Source of the DNA: an uncultured Methylococcaceae bacterium
GTDB lineage: Bacteria > Pseudomonadota > Gammaproteobacteria > Methylococcales > Methylomonadaceae
Reading direction: 5' to 3'
DNA: 20,988 nucleotides
NCBI GenBank assembly: GCA_913009515.1
Contig: CAJVYO010000004.1
Span: 1 to 20,988, forward strand
Shown here: positions 1-8,271 of the stretch, piece by piece
Numbering within the stretch: the stretch's first letter is position 1
Layout: each line of letters opens with the position of its first letter
Translations under genes and position numbers: made by a program
Notes under the pieces: model-generated
What the model saw: only the letters and a program-made list of their open reading frames with translations
What the model was told of the DNA's origin: nothing
Databases searched by the model: none

Positions 1-699
1 TGGTACGCCATCATTATCACCGCCACTGCTGGTTTTAAAGGCGTGGTCAACACCATGAAAATGTAGCGTATGCGGGAAATAATGGGTATTTTCTAAGGTA
101 ATATAAACCTTATCACCTTGTTCAATACGAATAACCGGTGACGGGGCGCGGAGAATCGAATTAGCTTTTTGCGAACGGAAATTTTTAACACTCATGCCGC
201 GTAATTTAGGTGAAAAAGCCCACATGCCAGGTTGAATACTGGGAGCAATTTCATAAATCGGAAACGGGTTTTCACTATCGGGTGAGCTGCCATTAAGTTC
301 AATCACTTCTAATTTAATATGGATAATATCAGGATCACCATCACCATCTAAATCATCAGATTTAGTTAAGGCATCTTCCGCAAGCTGAGTATTCATTAAG
401 GTACGCATAGAAATATTATTCATACCTAATACAAACGCGGCAATATGATTCGGATCATCAGGTTCACAGAGTTTCGATTCTGCGATGTCAACATTATCAA
501 TCCGTTGTGCGGTTCGCCATTCGGGATGTAAATCAACACACGGTTTATCAATTTTTAATGGTTGACTTAGTTTGGGCGTTTGACCTTTGGGTAATAAAAT
601 ATCAGCAGGACGTTGAAACAAATTGGTTTGCAGTTCAAAAACGGCATATATTAATAAAAAAATAACCGGAATAAGACGATAATAAAAGGCTGGATTCAT
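1..699 (-). CDS. Multicopper oxidase, N-terminal part (runs off the left edge)
   Basis: Reading the minus strand from the ATG at 697-699 gives 233 open codons to the window edge, so the C-terminal part is missing. Residues about 8-22 are a hydrophobic segment (LIPVIFLLIYAVF), probably a membrane anchor or uncleaved signal. A cupredoxin-type copper motif, FPHTLHFHG, lies at residues 208-216 (H210, H213, H215), followed by VDH and a GGDNDGVP run; HxH in this context is typical of the first copper-ligand pair of multicopper oxidases. Residues 116-125 (DLDGDGDPDI) resemble a calcium-binding loop. Cys54 and Cys78 could form a disulfide. No Shine-Dalgarno sequence precedes the start. The substrate cannot be told because the remaining copper motifs are outside the window. 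It could instead be another cupredoxin enzyme, but the HFHG motif makes that less likely. Confidence 0.75.
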   Translation of the reverse strand, partial: MNPAFYYRLIPVIFLLIYAVFELQTNLFQRPADILLPKGQTPKLSQPLKIDKPCVDLHPEWRTAQRIDNVDIAESKLCEPDDPNHIAAFVLGMNNISMRTLMNTQLAEDALTKSDDLDGDGDPDIIHIKLEVIELNGSSPDSENPFPIYEIAPSIQPGMWAFSPKLRGMSVKNFRSQKANSILRAPSPVIRIEQGDKVYITLENTHYFPHTLHFHGVDHAFKTSSGGDNDGVP

Positions 700-729
700 G
701 GCAGATAGGAAAAAAAGAGTTAAGAGGAG

Positions 730-735
730 ATTATA
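730..735 (-). promoter_or_regulatory. Candidate -10 box for the multicopper oxidase gene
   Basis: The minus strand reads TATAAT here, a perfect sigma-70 -10 hexamer, about 31 bases upstream of the ATG at 699. No convincing -35 hexamer lies at the right distance, so this is a weak prediction from one motif. Confidence 0.3.
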
Positions 736-858
736 AATTAAGTTTTCAAAAATCCTATTGATTTTAATGCGAATGAATAAGACATTATTTTATCGCAAAG
801 AGCGAAAAACCTCTTAATATAGGCTGGGTAAAAGCATTAATAGAATAGCGATATTAAT

Positions 859-3800
859 TTAGTGTGTATTTTTTATCATCGGTGGTTTAATTTTAAAAAA
901 TAACGCATAAAATACCGGCACAGCAATTAAAGTTAATAAGGTTGCAAATGCAAGCCCTCCCATAATAGTGACTGCCATACTGGCAAAAAATGGATCATTG
1001 ATTAAAGGTAACATACCTAAAATAGTAGTTGCTGCCGCTAAAAAAACCGGACGTATACGGCTAACACTTGCATGAATAATCGCGTCATAATGCTCTTTAT
1101 CTTCTGCAATTTGCGTATCAATTTCATCAACTAAAACAATGGCATTTTTCATTAACATACCTGATAAACTCAATAATCCGAGTAGTGCCATAAAACTGAA
1201 GGGTTTGCCTGTTACCAATAATCCAATGACGACACCACACACTGACATAGGGACGATTAACCAGATAATTAAGGGCTGACGCACTTTACCAAACAACAAA
1301 ATACTAATGATTAACATAATAAGCATACTCATCGGTAATTTTGAATTTAAGGCTGTTTGGGCATCACGAGATGTTTCAAATTCGCCGCCCCATTCCATTT
1401 TATAATTATCAGGTAAGTGAATGGCTTCAATCTGTGCTTTAATTTGGTTGCGAGCATAGTGTGCTGTTAAACCTAGAGCGGGATCTGCTTGTGCAGTCAA
1501 TGTACGTACACGATTACGACGACCAATTAAGACTTCTTCACTTTGAATTTCAAAACGATCAATTACTTGACTAATAGGCACTAAGCGTTGCGTTATAGCA
1601 CTATAAACGAGGCGATCATTAAGACGACTTATATCATGACGCTCTATATCGGGTGGTCTAATGATAATAGGAATTAATTTATTATTTTCACGGTATGTAC
1701 TCACGTGCACCCCTGTGGTCGCAAATTGTAAACTTAATGCGACTTCATTAAGCCCAATACCTGCTATACGTGCCCGTTCTGCGTTAAAAATAGGTGTTAA
1801 TACCGGTTCTTGTTGACGCCAATTATTACGCACATCAATGAGAGCAGGGTTTATACCCATAATCGCCGTTGCTTGCTCGCTTAAGTTGCGTAATATAATG
1901 GGGTCTGCCCCTGAAAATCTGACTTCAATTTTAGCTGCTGCCGCAGGACCAAAAACTAAACGTTCAGTACGCACTTGTGCGTTAGGGTAACGTTGGCTAA
2001 GTGTTTGTTTTAAATTTGCAGCGAGTGCGTCAATTTGGTTTCGTTCTGAGACGCGGACAATAAAGACGCCATAAGAGGTATTCGGCAGCTCAGGGTTATA
2101 AGTTAACATATAGCGACTCGCACCATGACCAATAAAGCTAGTGGTTGAAACGACACCAGATTGAGCACGAATTAATGGTTCCATTTCATCCATATCATCT
2201 GCCGTATGACGAATATCAGTACCTTCAGGGAGTTGGTAATGAATATAAAATAATGGACTATTAGAGTAGGGAAAAAACTCTTGTTTAACGGATGCAAAAC
2301 CAGCGAAGCAGATGGCTGTAATGCTAATTAATACGAGTACAGTGATAATACGGGCATGTAATACGCCATTTAGGAGCATTTGATACACTCTATAGCCCAA
2401 GCCTGCATAAGGGTCAGTATCATTCTCTAAATGTTTAACGTTTAAAAATAAATAACCAAATAAAGGCGTGACTGTAATCGCTAATATCCAACTTAGCATT
2501 AAAGAAAAACTAATCACCGCAAATAAAGAAAATAAAAATTCACCCGTTACATCCGACGATAAGCCTATACCTGAAAAGGCCATAATGCCAATTATTGTTG
2601 CTCCAAGTAAAGGTACTTGAGTGCGATTTGTTGCGGTGCAAGCTGCTTCTTTAGTCGCCATGCCTCGCTGCATGTTAATTAACATACCTTCAGCAACAAC
2701 AATTGCATTATCAACCATCATACCCATTGCAATAATCAGTGCACCTAATGAAATACGTTCCATATCAATGCTAAAAATACTCATGAATAGCAATGTGCCT
2801 AATACTGTTAGTAATAAGGTTGCACCAACAATTAAACCAATATGCCAGCCCATCATTAAGCATAGTACTACAATAACAATAGCAACCGAGATAATTAAAT
2901 TTTCAATGAATCCATCAATCGAAGCATCAACAACCTTATGCTGCTCATAAATCGGTTGAATTTCAACACCTAGCGGTATACGTGCTTTTAGTTCAGTTAA
3001 TCGTGATTCCACTGCCTGCCCAATGGTGACAATATTTGCATCAGCAGCTCCTGATACCGCAAGTGTAAAGGCAGCTTTGCCATTAAAGCGTACTAAATGT
3101 TCGGGTATTTCAGTGCTGTCACGATAAATCGTCGCAATGTCAATTAAGCTAATTTGCTCAGTCGTGCCTGGTTTACCAAAACGCAATGCTTCAATTTGTG
3201 CTAAGGAATCAAAGCCTTCACCAGATACAATTCGAATACGTCGTCCGTCAATGGTCACTGCACCAGCGTCACTTATGGTATTTTCTGATTGTACCATTGC
3301 TATCACTTGTTGCATTGAAAGCCCCATATGTGCAACGCGTTGACTAGAAATTTCAATATAAATGGTTTCTTTTTGCTCACCGGCTGTTTCAACCTTAGCA
3401 ACATTTGGGATTGTTAATAATTCACGGCGTAAAAAAACTGATAAATCTTGAATTTCTTGATAAGAAAAATCCGGTGCCGTAATCGCGTAAAAAATACCAT
3501 AAACATCGCCAAAATTATCATTAACGATTGAAGGGTATGTGCCTTGAGGTAGATTTTTTTGTACATCAGTGACGCGACGACGCAATTCATCCCAGACTTG
3601 AGGTATGGTGTTTTTATCATAGGTATCTTGCATTTCGACAGTAATTTCCGAGATACCTGGCTTAGATTTTGAGGTAATACGTTTTAATTGCGGTAATTGC
3701 TGAATATTTGATTCCAATAATTCGGTGACTTCTTGCTCTACTTCCAATGCTGTTGCACCAGGATAAGCGGTTATCACGAGGGCTTGTTTAATGGTAAAAG

Positions 3801-3921
3801 CTGGGTCTTCTAAACGACCGACACTTTTAATCCCCCATAAACCCCCAATAAAACAAACTAAAACTAATAACCATGTATTAACAGGACGTTCGATAGCTGC
3901 CTGTGCAATTTGAAAATTCAT
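859..3921 (-). CDS. RND-family efflux pump, inner-membrane permease (AcrB-like)
   Basis: A 1020-residue protein, full length for the hydrophobe/amphiphile RND family, which exports drugs or other amphiphiles across both membranes using the proton gradient. It has the duplicated RND layout: TM1 at about 14-32, a large periplasmic domain, TM2-6 at about 340-490, TM7 at about 523-543, a second periplasmic domain, and TM8-12 at about 865-1010. In TM4 the proton-relay pair reads VDN (D404, N405) where AcrB has two aspartates; the TM10 lysine is kept (MLMKNAIVL, K925). An in-frame TTG lies just upstream at 3924, but the ATG at 3921 was chosen because the AGGAG site is 7 bases from it and only 4 from the TTG. 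The adaptor gene ends 14 bases upstream, so this is the last gene of the TetR-TolC-adaptor-pump operon. The substrate is unknown. Confidence 0.93.
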   Translation of the reverse strand: MNFQIAQAAIERPVNTWLLVLVCFIGGLWGIKSVGRLEDPAFTIKQALVITAYPGATALEVEQEVTELLESNIQQLPQLKRITSKSKPGISEITVEMQDTYDKNTIPQVWDELRRRVTDVQKNLPQGTYPSIVNDNFGDVYGIFYAITAPDFSYQEIQDLSVFLRRELLTIPNVAKVETAGEQKETIYIEISSQRVAHMGLSMQQVIAMVQSENTISDAGAVTIDGRRIRIVSGEGFDSLAQIEALRFGKPGTTEQISLIDIATIYRDSTEIPEHLVRFNGKAAFTLAVSGAADANIVTIGQAVESRLTELKARIPLGVEIQPIYEQHKVVDASIDGFIENLIISVAIVIVVLCLMMGWHIGLIVGATLLLTVLGTLLFMSIFSIDMERISLGALIIAMGMMVDNAIVVAEGMLINMQRGMATKEAACTATNRTQVPLLGATIIGIMAFSGIGLSSDVTGEFLFSLFAVISFSLMLSWILAITVTPLFGYLFLNVKHLENDTDPYAGLGYRVYQMLLNGVLHARIITVLVLISITAICFAGFASVKQEFFPYSNSPLFYIHYQLPEGTDIRHTADDMDEMEPLIRAQSGVVSTTSFIGHGASRYMLTYNPELPNTSYGVFIVRVSERNQIDALAANLKQTLSQRYPNAQVRTERLVFGPAAAAKIEVRFSGADPIILRNLSEQATAIMGINPALIDVRNNWRQQEPVLTPIFNAERARIAGIGLNEVALSLQFATTGVHVSTYRENNKLIPIIIRPPDIERHDISRLNDRLVYSAITQRLVPISQVIDRFEIQSEEVLIGRRNRVRTLTAQADPALGLTAHYARNQIKAQIEAIHLPDNYKMEWGGEFETSRDAQTALNSKLPMSMLIMLIISILLFGKVRQPLIIWLIVPMSVCGVVIGLLVTGKPFSFMALLGLLSLSGMLMKNAIVLVDEIDTQIAEDKEHYDAIIHASVSRIRPVFLAAATTILGMLPLINDPFFASMAVTIMGGLAFATLLTLIAVPVFYALFFKIKPPMIKNTH

Positions 3922-3935
3922 CAATAATCTCCTTG

Positions 3936-5012
3936 TTAATAGCTAATAAAAGGACGTACAGGCATGTTATTTCGTAATAAATGTGCACCCGCAGTCACAA
4001 TTTGATCACCTACGCTGATACCTTCCAATACAATAATATTCTTTTTTAAGCGAGTGCTTAAGCGAATATTTTGCGAGACAACTATTTTTTCTTGTGGCTT
4101 AAAAATCCATACTCGTGGCGAGCCTTGGGTATCATAATCAAGCGCACTGATAGGAATATTTAAGTCAGCCGAACTTGTCTCATTTTTTTTGCTAATAATG
4201 ACCGCAACAGTCATGCCAGGTAATACGTGTTCATTTTGTTCACGTGATAAGCCAAAAATAACTTCATAGGTTTGGGCAACATTACCCGCTTCAGTGATAT
4301 GTTCGCGGTATTGAATGGGAAAACGTTGTGTCGGTCTATCCTTAAAAACGGCTACGGCATTAAAATTATCTGTTTGTTCTAACAAGGGTACTAAGTCTTC
4401 GGGAATATGAATATGGACGCGTAATTCGGTTAATGCTTGTACGCGGACAATTGCTTGATAAGCTCCAACATTAGCATGATTATCTATTAAACGCGTGCTA
4501 ATTAAGGCATCAAAAGGAGCTATGATTTTTGTATAAGACAGATTTTGTTTGGCAGTTTCTAACGCCACACGACTTAGCTGAAAATTTGTTTCTGCTTGAT
4601 CTAGTGCGGCTTTAGGTAATGAGCCTGAGCGTTGTAAGTTGCGTTTACGCTTAACATCAAGCTTTGCCAGTTTAAATTGTGCACTTGCACGTTCAACGGC
4701 TAAACGATAATCATGTTCATCAAGCGCCGCAATTAAGTCGCCTTTGCTAATAAAAGTACCTTCTTGAGCAGATAATTTTGTTATTTTTCCAGGGACTTGA
4801 AAAGATAAATCAACGGTGCTGATGGCTTCAACCCGTCCTGTAAAACGTCGTTTTACGATATTATCATTCGCAGTAATAGTTGCCAGACGTACTGTAGGAA
4901 TGACGGCTTTGGTCGTAGGCATATCATTATTACAGCCAATTAATAAATTTAGCAATAAGATAGCTATCAAAGCTTTAGCTGGTCTCTGTGTTTGCAGCAT
5001 AATTATATTCAT
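3936..5012 (-). CDS. RND efflux periplasmic adaptor (HlyD/AcrA-type membrane fusion lipoprotein)
   Basis: 358 residues. The N-terminus has a hydrophobic stretch ending in a lipobox (LLIGC, Cys27), so the mature protein is probably a lipoprotein anchored facing the periplasm. It continues with the usual membrane-fusion-protein order: a beta/lipoyl half (FTGRVEAISTVDLSFQVPGKI, then EGTFISKGDLIAALDEHDY), a helical hairpin at about 95-150 with QLSRVALETAKQNLSYTKI, the returning lipoyl half (IIAPFDALISTRLIDNHANV), then beta-barrel and membrane-proximal domains. It should bridge the RND pump encoded 14 bases downstream and the TolC-like channel encoded 29 bases upstream. The start has only a weak A-rich ribosome site; a second in-frame ATG four codons later is possible and would leave the lipobox intact. 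Confidence 0.93.
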   Translation of the reverse strand: MNIIMLQTQRPAKALIAILLLNLLIGCNNDMPTTKAVIPTVRLATITANDNIVKRRFTGRVEAISTVDLSFQVPGKITKLSAQEGTFISKGDLIAALDEHDYRLAVERASAQFKLAKLDVKRKRNLQRSGSLPKAALDQAETNFQLSRVALETAKQNLSYTKIIAPFDALISTRLIDNHANVGAYQAIVRVQALTELRVHIHIPEDLVPLLEQTDNFNAVAVFKDRPTQRFPIQYREHITEAGNVAQTYEVIFGLSREQNEHVLPGMTVAVIISKKNETSSADLNIPISALDYDTQGSPRVWIFKPQEKIVVSQNIRLSTRLKKNIIVLEGISVGDQIVTAGAHLLRNNMPVRPFISY

Positions 5013-5041
5013 TTTCTTAAATTTCTCTTTAAATACAGCTT

Positions 5042-6319
5042 TTATAAGGTGCCGAGGGCACGACGTAAGCTTAAATTAGCCATCACCACATCATAACGGG
5101 CGTTATTAAAATTATCGTAGGCTTGAATGCGTAAGGTTTCAGCATCTAATACTTCAGTATGTGCGGTAACACCTTGTTGATAACGCTCATTACTTACTTT
5201 TAAATTTTCATTTGCTTGGTTTATGGATTGTTCAGTAATGCTGAGTCGCTTTTGTGCTTCCTGTAAATCTAGCCAAGCTTGGCGTACTTGTAAGGCAATC
5301 TGATTACTGACATCATTACGTTGTGCCATTAAAGCATTAGCTTGTTGTACTAAGGCATGGCTACGATGCCTTGTCGAGCCATCATAAGGTGTCCATTGAA
5401 CATTTGCACTCGCCATCCACATACCTTCATACACTTGATAACGATTTTGGGTGTATTGATAGCCACCGTTAATATTTATCTGTGGTAAGAGTTGGGCTTT
5501 AATACTTGCTGACTGTTCATTAAGTACTTCTATTTGTGCAGTTAAGGCGGATAGTTCAGGGCGTTTAATTAATGCCTGTGCTTTGAGTGTTGCAAAATTA
5601 CCTTGTTGTATTTGCGGAAATTCTTCACGTAAATCCACGTCAGTAGTTAAGTCTCGATTAAGTAATTGATTAAAATGTGCCTTGGCAATATTAAGTCGAT
5701 TTTCAATTTGTAATACAGTTTGTTCTGCATTTTTTAAACTCACATCAGCGGCCAATAAATCATTACGTGCAACCATGTCTTGTTTATATAGGTTGTTCAC
5801 ATCTTTAGTATGTGACTCAAGGCTAGTAACATGTGTTTGTGCTACGTCTAATGATTTTTGTATGCGAAAAATAGCAATAAATGCTTGGGCAACCTGTAAC
5901 TTAATTGCTAATGCGGTGGTTATTTCATGTTGTGTAATAGCCTGTTTATTCGCTTTAGCTGAGGCAATATCATGACTAATACGCCAGCTAGTAAAGATAG
6001 GTAAACTGATTAATGCTTGTGCATTGGCACTTCCCGCTTGTGCCATAGGAAATTGTGCAGGATTTCCAGCCACTGTTGTTTTTGCTGCTGGCGTATTACT
6101 GAGTTGAGTATAACCACCTTGAATACTTATTTGTGGTAAATGTTGACCTTTTGCGGCAAGTACTTGTTGCGTTGATGCACGGGTATTCATTTTTGCTGCC
6201 ATTAACTGTTGATTTTGTCGCATGGCAATCGCAAATACATCGGTTAAACTTTCAGCGGCGAAGCTATTTTGTGTCAAGAATATCGCAAACCAGAGTGGTT
6301 TTATTTTAATGCGTGTCAT
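5042..6319 (-). CDS. TolC-family outer-membrane efflux channel
   Basis: 425 residues with a Sec signal peptide (hydrophobic KPLWFAIFLTQNSFA, probable cleavage after SFA near residue 21). The mature protein shows the two-fold TolC repeat: long Gln/Ala-rich helices and paired strands such as LPQISIQGGYTQL (first repeat) and LLPQININGGYQYTQ (second), with the second helical pair ending in QQGVTAHTEVLDAETLRIQAYDN, a typical C-terminal family signature. It would form the trimeric exit duct for the pump encoded downstream. The ATG overlaps the end of the regulator gene by 14 bases and has AGGA 8 bases upstream, so the two are transcribed together and perhaps translationally coupled. It ends in RRALGTL without a C-terminal Phe. 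Confidence 0.92.
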   Translation of the reverse strand: MTRIKIKPLWFAIFLTQNSFAAESLTDVFAIAMRQNQQLMAAKMNTRASTQQVLAAKGQHLPQISIQGGYTQLSNTPAAKTTVAGNPAQFPMAQAGSANAQALISLPIFTSWRISHDIASAKANKQAITQHEITTALAIKLQVAQAFIAIFRIQKSLDVAQTHVTSLESHTKDVNNLYKQDMVARNDLLAADVSLKNAEQTVLQIENRLNIAKAHFNQLLNRDLTTDVDLREEFPQIQQGNFATLKAQALIKRPELSALTAQIEVLNEQSASIKAQLLPQININGGYQYTQNRYQVYEGMWMASANVQWTPYDGSTRHRSHALVQQANALMAQRNDVSNQIALQVRQAWLDLQEAQKRLSITEQSINQANENLKVSNERYQQGVTAHTEVLDAETLRIQAYDNFNNARYDVVMANLSLRRALGTL

Positions 6320-6920
6320 GAAGAAATCCTTGCATATACAGTGGAATAATTTTATTTATATAAGTCTGCTTTTCAAGCTGTGTTGGCAATGCTTTAATAT
6401 TTAACAAGCATTGAAAATGCTGCTCACCTTTCAATACGCCAAAAAAAGCATTCGCTGCAAAAGCTGTATCATCAATGTTAAAGGTTGTTGTGTTATTAAG
6501 TGCTTGTAAATACTGTTCTAATTGCAATAAAGAATCTTTGAGAGCGACTTGATAAATTAAAATACCCAATTCTGGAAAGGTTTTACATTCGGCAATAATT
6601 AACCCATAAATCGCAATACCTTCTTTAGAATAAATTAAGTCCATAAAAGATAAAGCAATTTGTTTTAAATTACTTTCAACCTTATTAATATCTGTTGATA
6701 AGGTTTCAAATGTCTGGCTAATAGCGTGACAAAGTTCATCGACAACGGCAACTAATAAGCTATGTTTGCTATCAAAATAATTATATAAGGTTGCTTTAGA
6801 AACAGGGGCTGCTTGAGCAACTTTCTCCATGCTAACGTTATTAAATCCTTGTTCTAAAAATAAACGTGTGGCACCTGTAATAATACTATCGCGTTTCAAA
6901 TTACTGAGATTAGAGGGCAT
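6306..6920 (-). CDS. TetR/AcrR-family transcriptional regulator of the efflux operon
   Basis: 204 residues. An N-terminal TetR helix-turn-helix (about residues 8-55) is clear: IITGATRLFLEQGFNNVSME, then KVAQAAPVSKATLYNYFDSK, ending in HSLLVAVVDE. The C-terminal part is an all-helical ligand-binding and dimerisation domain without a recognisable ligand signature. It is the first gene of the operon with the channel, adaptor and pump, and its start lies 42 bases from a perfect 23-bp palindrome. This is the classic set-up of a ligand-released repressor controlling its own pump genes, inferred from layout rather than shown. No Shine-Dalgarno sequence is visible before the ATG, and no better in-frame start exists upstream. 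Confidence 0.92.
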   Translation of the reverse strand: MPSNLSNLKRDSIITGATRLFLEQGFNNVSMEKVAQAAPVSKATLYNYFDSKHSLLVAVVDELCHAISQTFETLSTDINKVESNLKQIALSFMDLIYSKEGIAIYGLIIAECKTFPELGILIYQVALKDSLLQLEQYLQALNNTTTFNIDDTAFAANAFFGVLKGEQHFQCLLNIKALPTQLEKQTYINKIIPLYMQGFLHDTH

Positions 6921-6959
6921 GGTGATGATAGTTTTTAAAAAAGTATAACAATAAGCATT

Positions 6960-6965
6960 AGTATA
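6960..6965 (-). promoter_or_regulatory. Candidate -10 box of the tetR/efflux operon
   Basis: The minus strand reads TATACT here, 40 bases from the regulator start, and overlaps the edge of the 23-bp operator palindrome, so bound repressor would cover it. The -35 region is poor, so activity would depend on other contacts. Confidence 0.35.
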
Positions 6966-6985
6966 AACTAAACGGTTTAGTTTAT
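6963..6985. promoter_or_regulatory. Probable TetR-family operator, perfect 23-bp palindrome
   Basis: Two 11-bp half-sites (ATAAACTAAAC and GTTTAGTTTAT) are exact inverted copies around one G. Size, perfection and position, between the divergent regulator and TMEM43 genes and overlapping the candidate -10 of the efflux operon, fit a TetR-family dimer or pair-of-dimers site. Whether it also affects the rightward promoter is unclear. Confidence 0.7.
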
Positions 6986-6992
6986 CTCTGTA

Positions 6993-7021
6993 TTGAATAA
7001 AAAAAGGTTCAACTATATTTA
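6993..7021 (+). promoter_or_regulatory. Candidate promoter of the TMEM43/diguanylate cyclase operon
   Basis: TTGAAT at 6993-6998 and TATTTA at 7016-7021 are separated by 17 bases, a plausible sigma-70 pair pointing at the gene starting at 7076. The region is very AT-rich, so chance matches are expected. Confidence 0.3.
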
Positions 7022-7075
7022 TAAATGCTTTTTTATGATAGCCTTTTTTTATAATTAAAATAAAGAGGACGTACG

Positions 7076-8233
7076 ATGGATAATGATTCGTTTAGTGAAG
7101 TCACCAGTGAAAATTGGTTTAGCCGTGTTGGAAGTTCTATCAAAGGCATTTTATTCGGTATTCTTTTATTTATAGCCGCCTTTCCGTTGTTATGGTGGAA
7201 TGAAGGGCGTTCTGTTGAACGCTACAATAGCTTAAACGAAGGGCTGGGTGCGGTGATTGCTGTCCTTGCTGATAAGGTTATACCCGCTAATAATGGTAAA
7301 TTAGTACATACCCAAGGTTTAGCGACCACTGAACAGATATTGCGTGATGAGGTGTTTGGTGTGTCGGCAACGGCAATTAAATTAATGCGTCAGGTTTCCA
7401 TGTATCAATGGCAAGAAAATGTGCAAACCGAAACTAAAGAAAAAGTCGGTGGCACTAAAGAGACCATTAAAACCTACAGCTATCATAAAGACTGGAGTAG
7501 CCGTGAAATTAATTCTAGTCAGTTTAAACGGGCTTCAGGGCATGCTAATCCGAGTTTGTTATATCAGCGAAAAACTGAGCAGGCACAGCAGGTGATGTTA
7601 GGTGCATTTAAATTAAATACGTCTCAGGTAAGTCGAATAGGGGGTCAGACTGATTTAAGTCTTCACAATATACAGTCCCCCACATTATTATCAGGACAAT
7701 CGGTCACTAAAACAGGCAATGGTTTATATATCGGCAATAATCCCAGTAATCCGCAAATTGGCGATATGAAAGTCAGTTTTCAAGTAGTCAACCCGATTAA
7801 TATTAGTTTAGTGGCTCAACAACAAGGGGGCAGTTTTAGTGGTTATCAAACTAAAGCCGGTAGCCCTATTGATTTATTAGAAATGGGCATGATGGATGCG
7901 AATGCGATGTTTGCACAGGCTCAACAAGAAAATACCATGATGACATGGGCAATTCGCGTCGGTGGTGTTTTTATGATGTGGTTAGGGTTAAGCATGGTCT
8001 TTAAACCTTTGGCAGTAGTGGGCAGTGTTATTCCATTTTTAGGTAATTTAATTGCGATGGGAACCGGTATTTTAGCTTTTTTGATAACCTTACCCTGTGC
8101 GATGTTGACTATTGCGATGGCGTGGATTGCGTATCGTCCAGTATTAGCGGGGACATTAATTGCAGTGGCAGTGGTTTCGATTGTGGTGATGAAATTTATG
8201 CCGCGTAAACACTTAACGCCAGCAGAAGCGTGA
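7076..8233 (+). CDS. TMEM43-family (DUF1625) membrane protein
   Basis: 385 residues. One membrane segment near the N-terminus (about 23-41) is followed by the WWNEGRSVERY motif typical of the TMEM43 family. A large soluble region (about 55-285) follows, then three or four closely spaced membrane segments at about 291-372 and a short basic tail. This matches the TMEM43 topology of one N-terminal and several C-terminal spans enclosing an extracytoplasmic domain. Bacterial members have no firmly assigned function; eukaryotic TMEM43 is an inner-nuclear-membrane/ER protein. AGAGGA lies 6 bases before the ATG. The next gene begins 38 bases downstream on the same strand, so the two are probably co-transcribed. 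Confidence 0.85.
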   Translation: MDNDSFSEVTSENWFSRVGSSIKGILFGILLFIAAFPLLWWNEGRSVERYNSLNEGLGAVIAVLADKVIPANNGKLVHTQGLATTEQILRDEVFGVSATAIKLMRQVSMYQWQENVQTETKEKVGGTKETIKTYSYHKDWSSREINSSQFKRASGHANPSLLYQRKTEQAQQVMLGAFKLNTSQVSRIGGQTDLSLHNIQSPTLLSGQSVTKTGNGLYIGNNPSNPQIGDMKVSFQVVNPINISLVAQQQGGSFSGYQTKAGSPIDLLEMGMMDANAMFAQAQQENTMMTWAIRVGGVFMMWLGLSMVFKPLAVVGSVIPFLGNLIAMGTGILAFLITLPCAMLTIAMAWIAYRPVLAGTLIAVAVVSIVVMKFMPRKHLTPAEA

Positions 8234-8271
8234 ATTGAGATATGTTTACATTAAACAGGATTAAAAAATAG

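Noticed and set aside
720..817. Inverted pair TTAAGAGG (720-727) and CCTCTTAA (810-817) between the pump and the oxidase gene.
   Set aside because: Arms of 8 bp separated by 82 bases with no supporting structure; a small TCGC/GCGA hairpin inside has no T-tract.
2621..2950. Open frames opposite the RND pump and other large genes (for example here, 12686-12949, 19455-19664).
   Set aside because: They lie entirely within well-supported genes on the other strand, lack ribosome sites and have no domain-like content.
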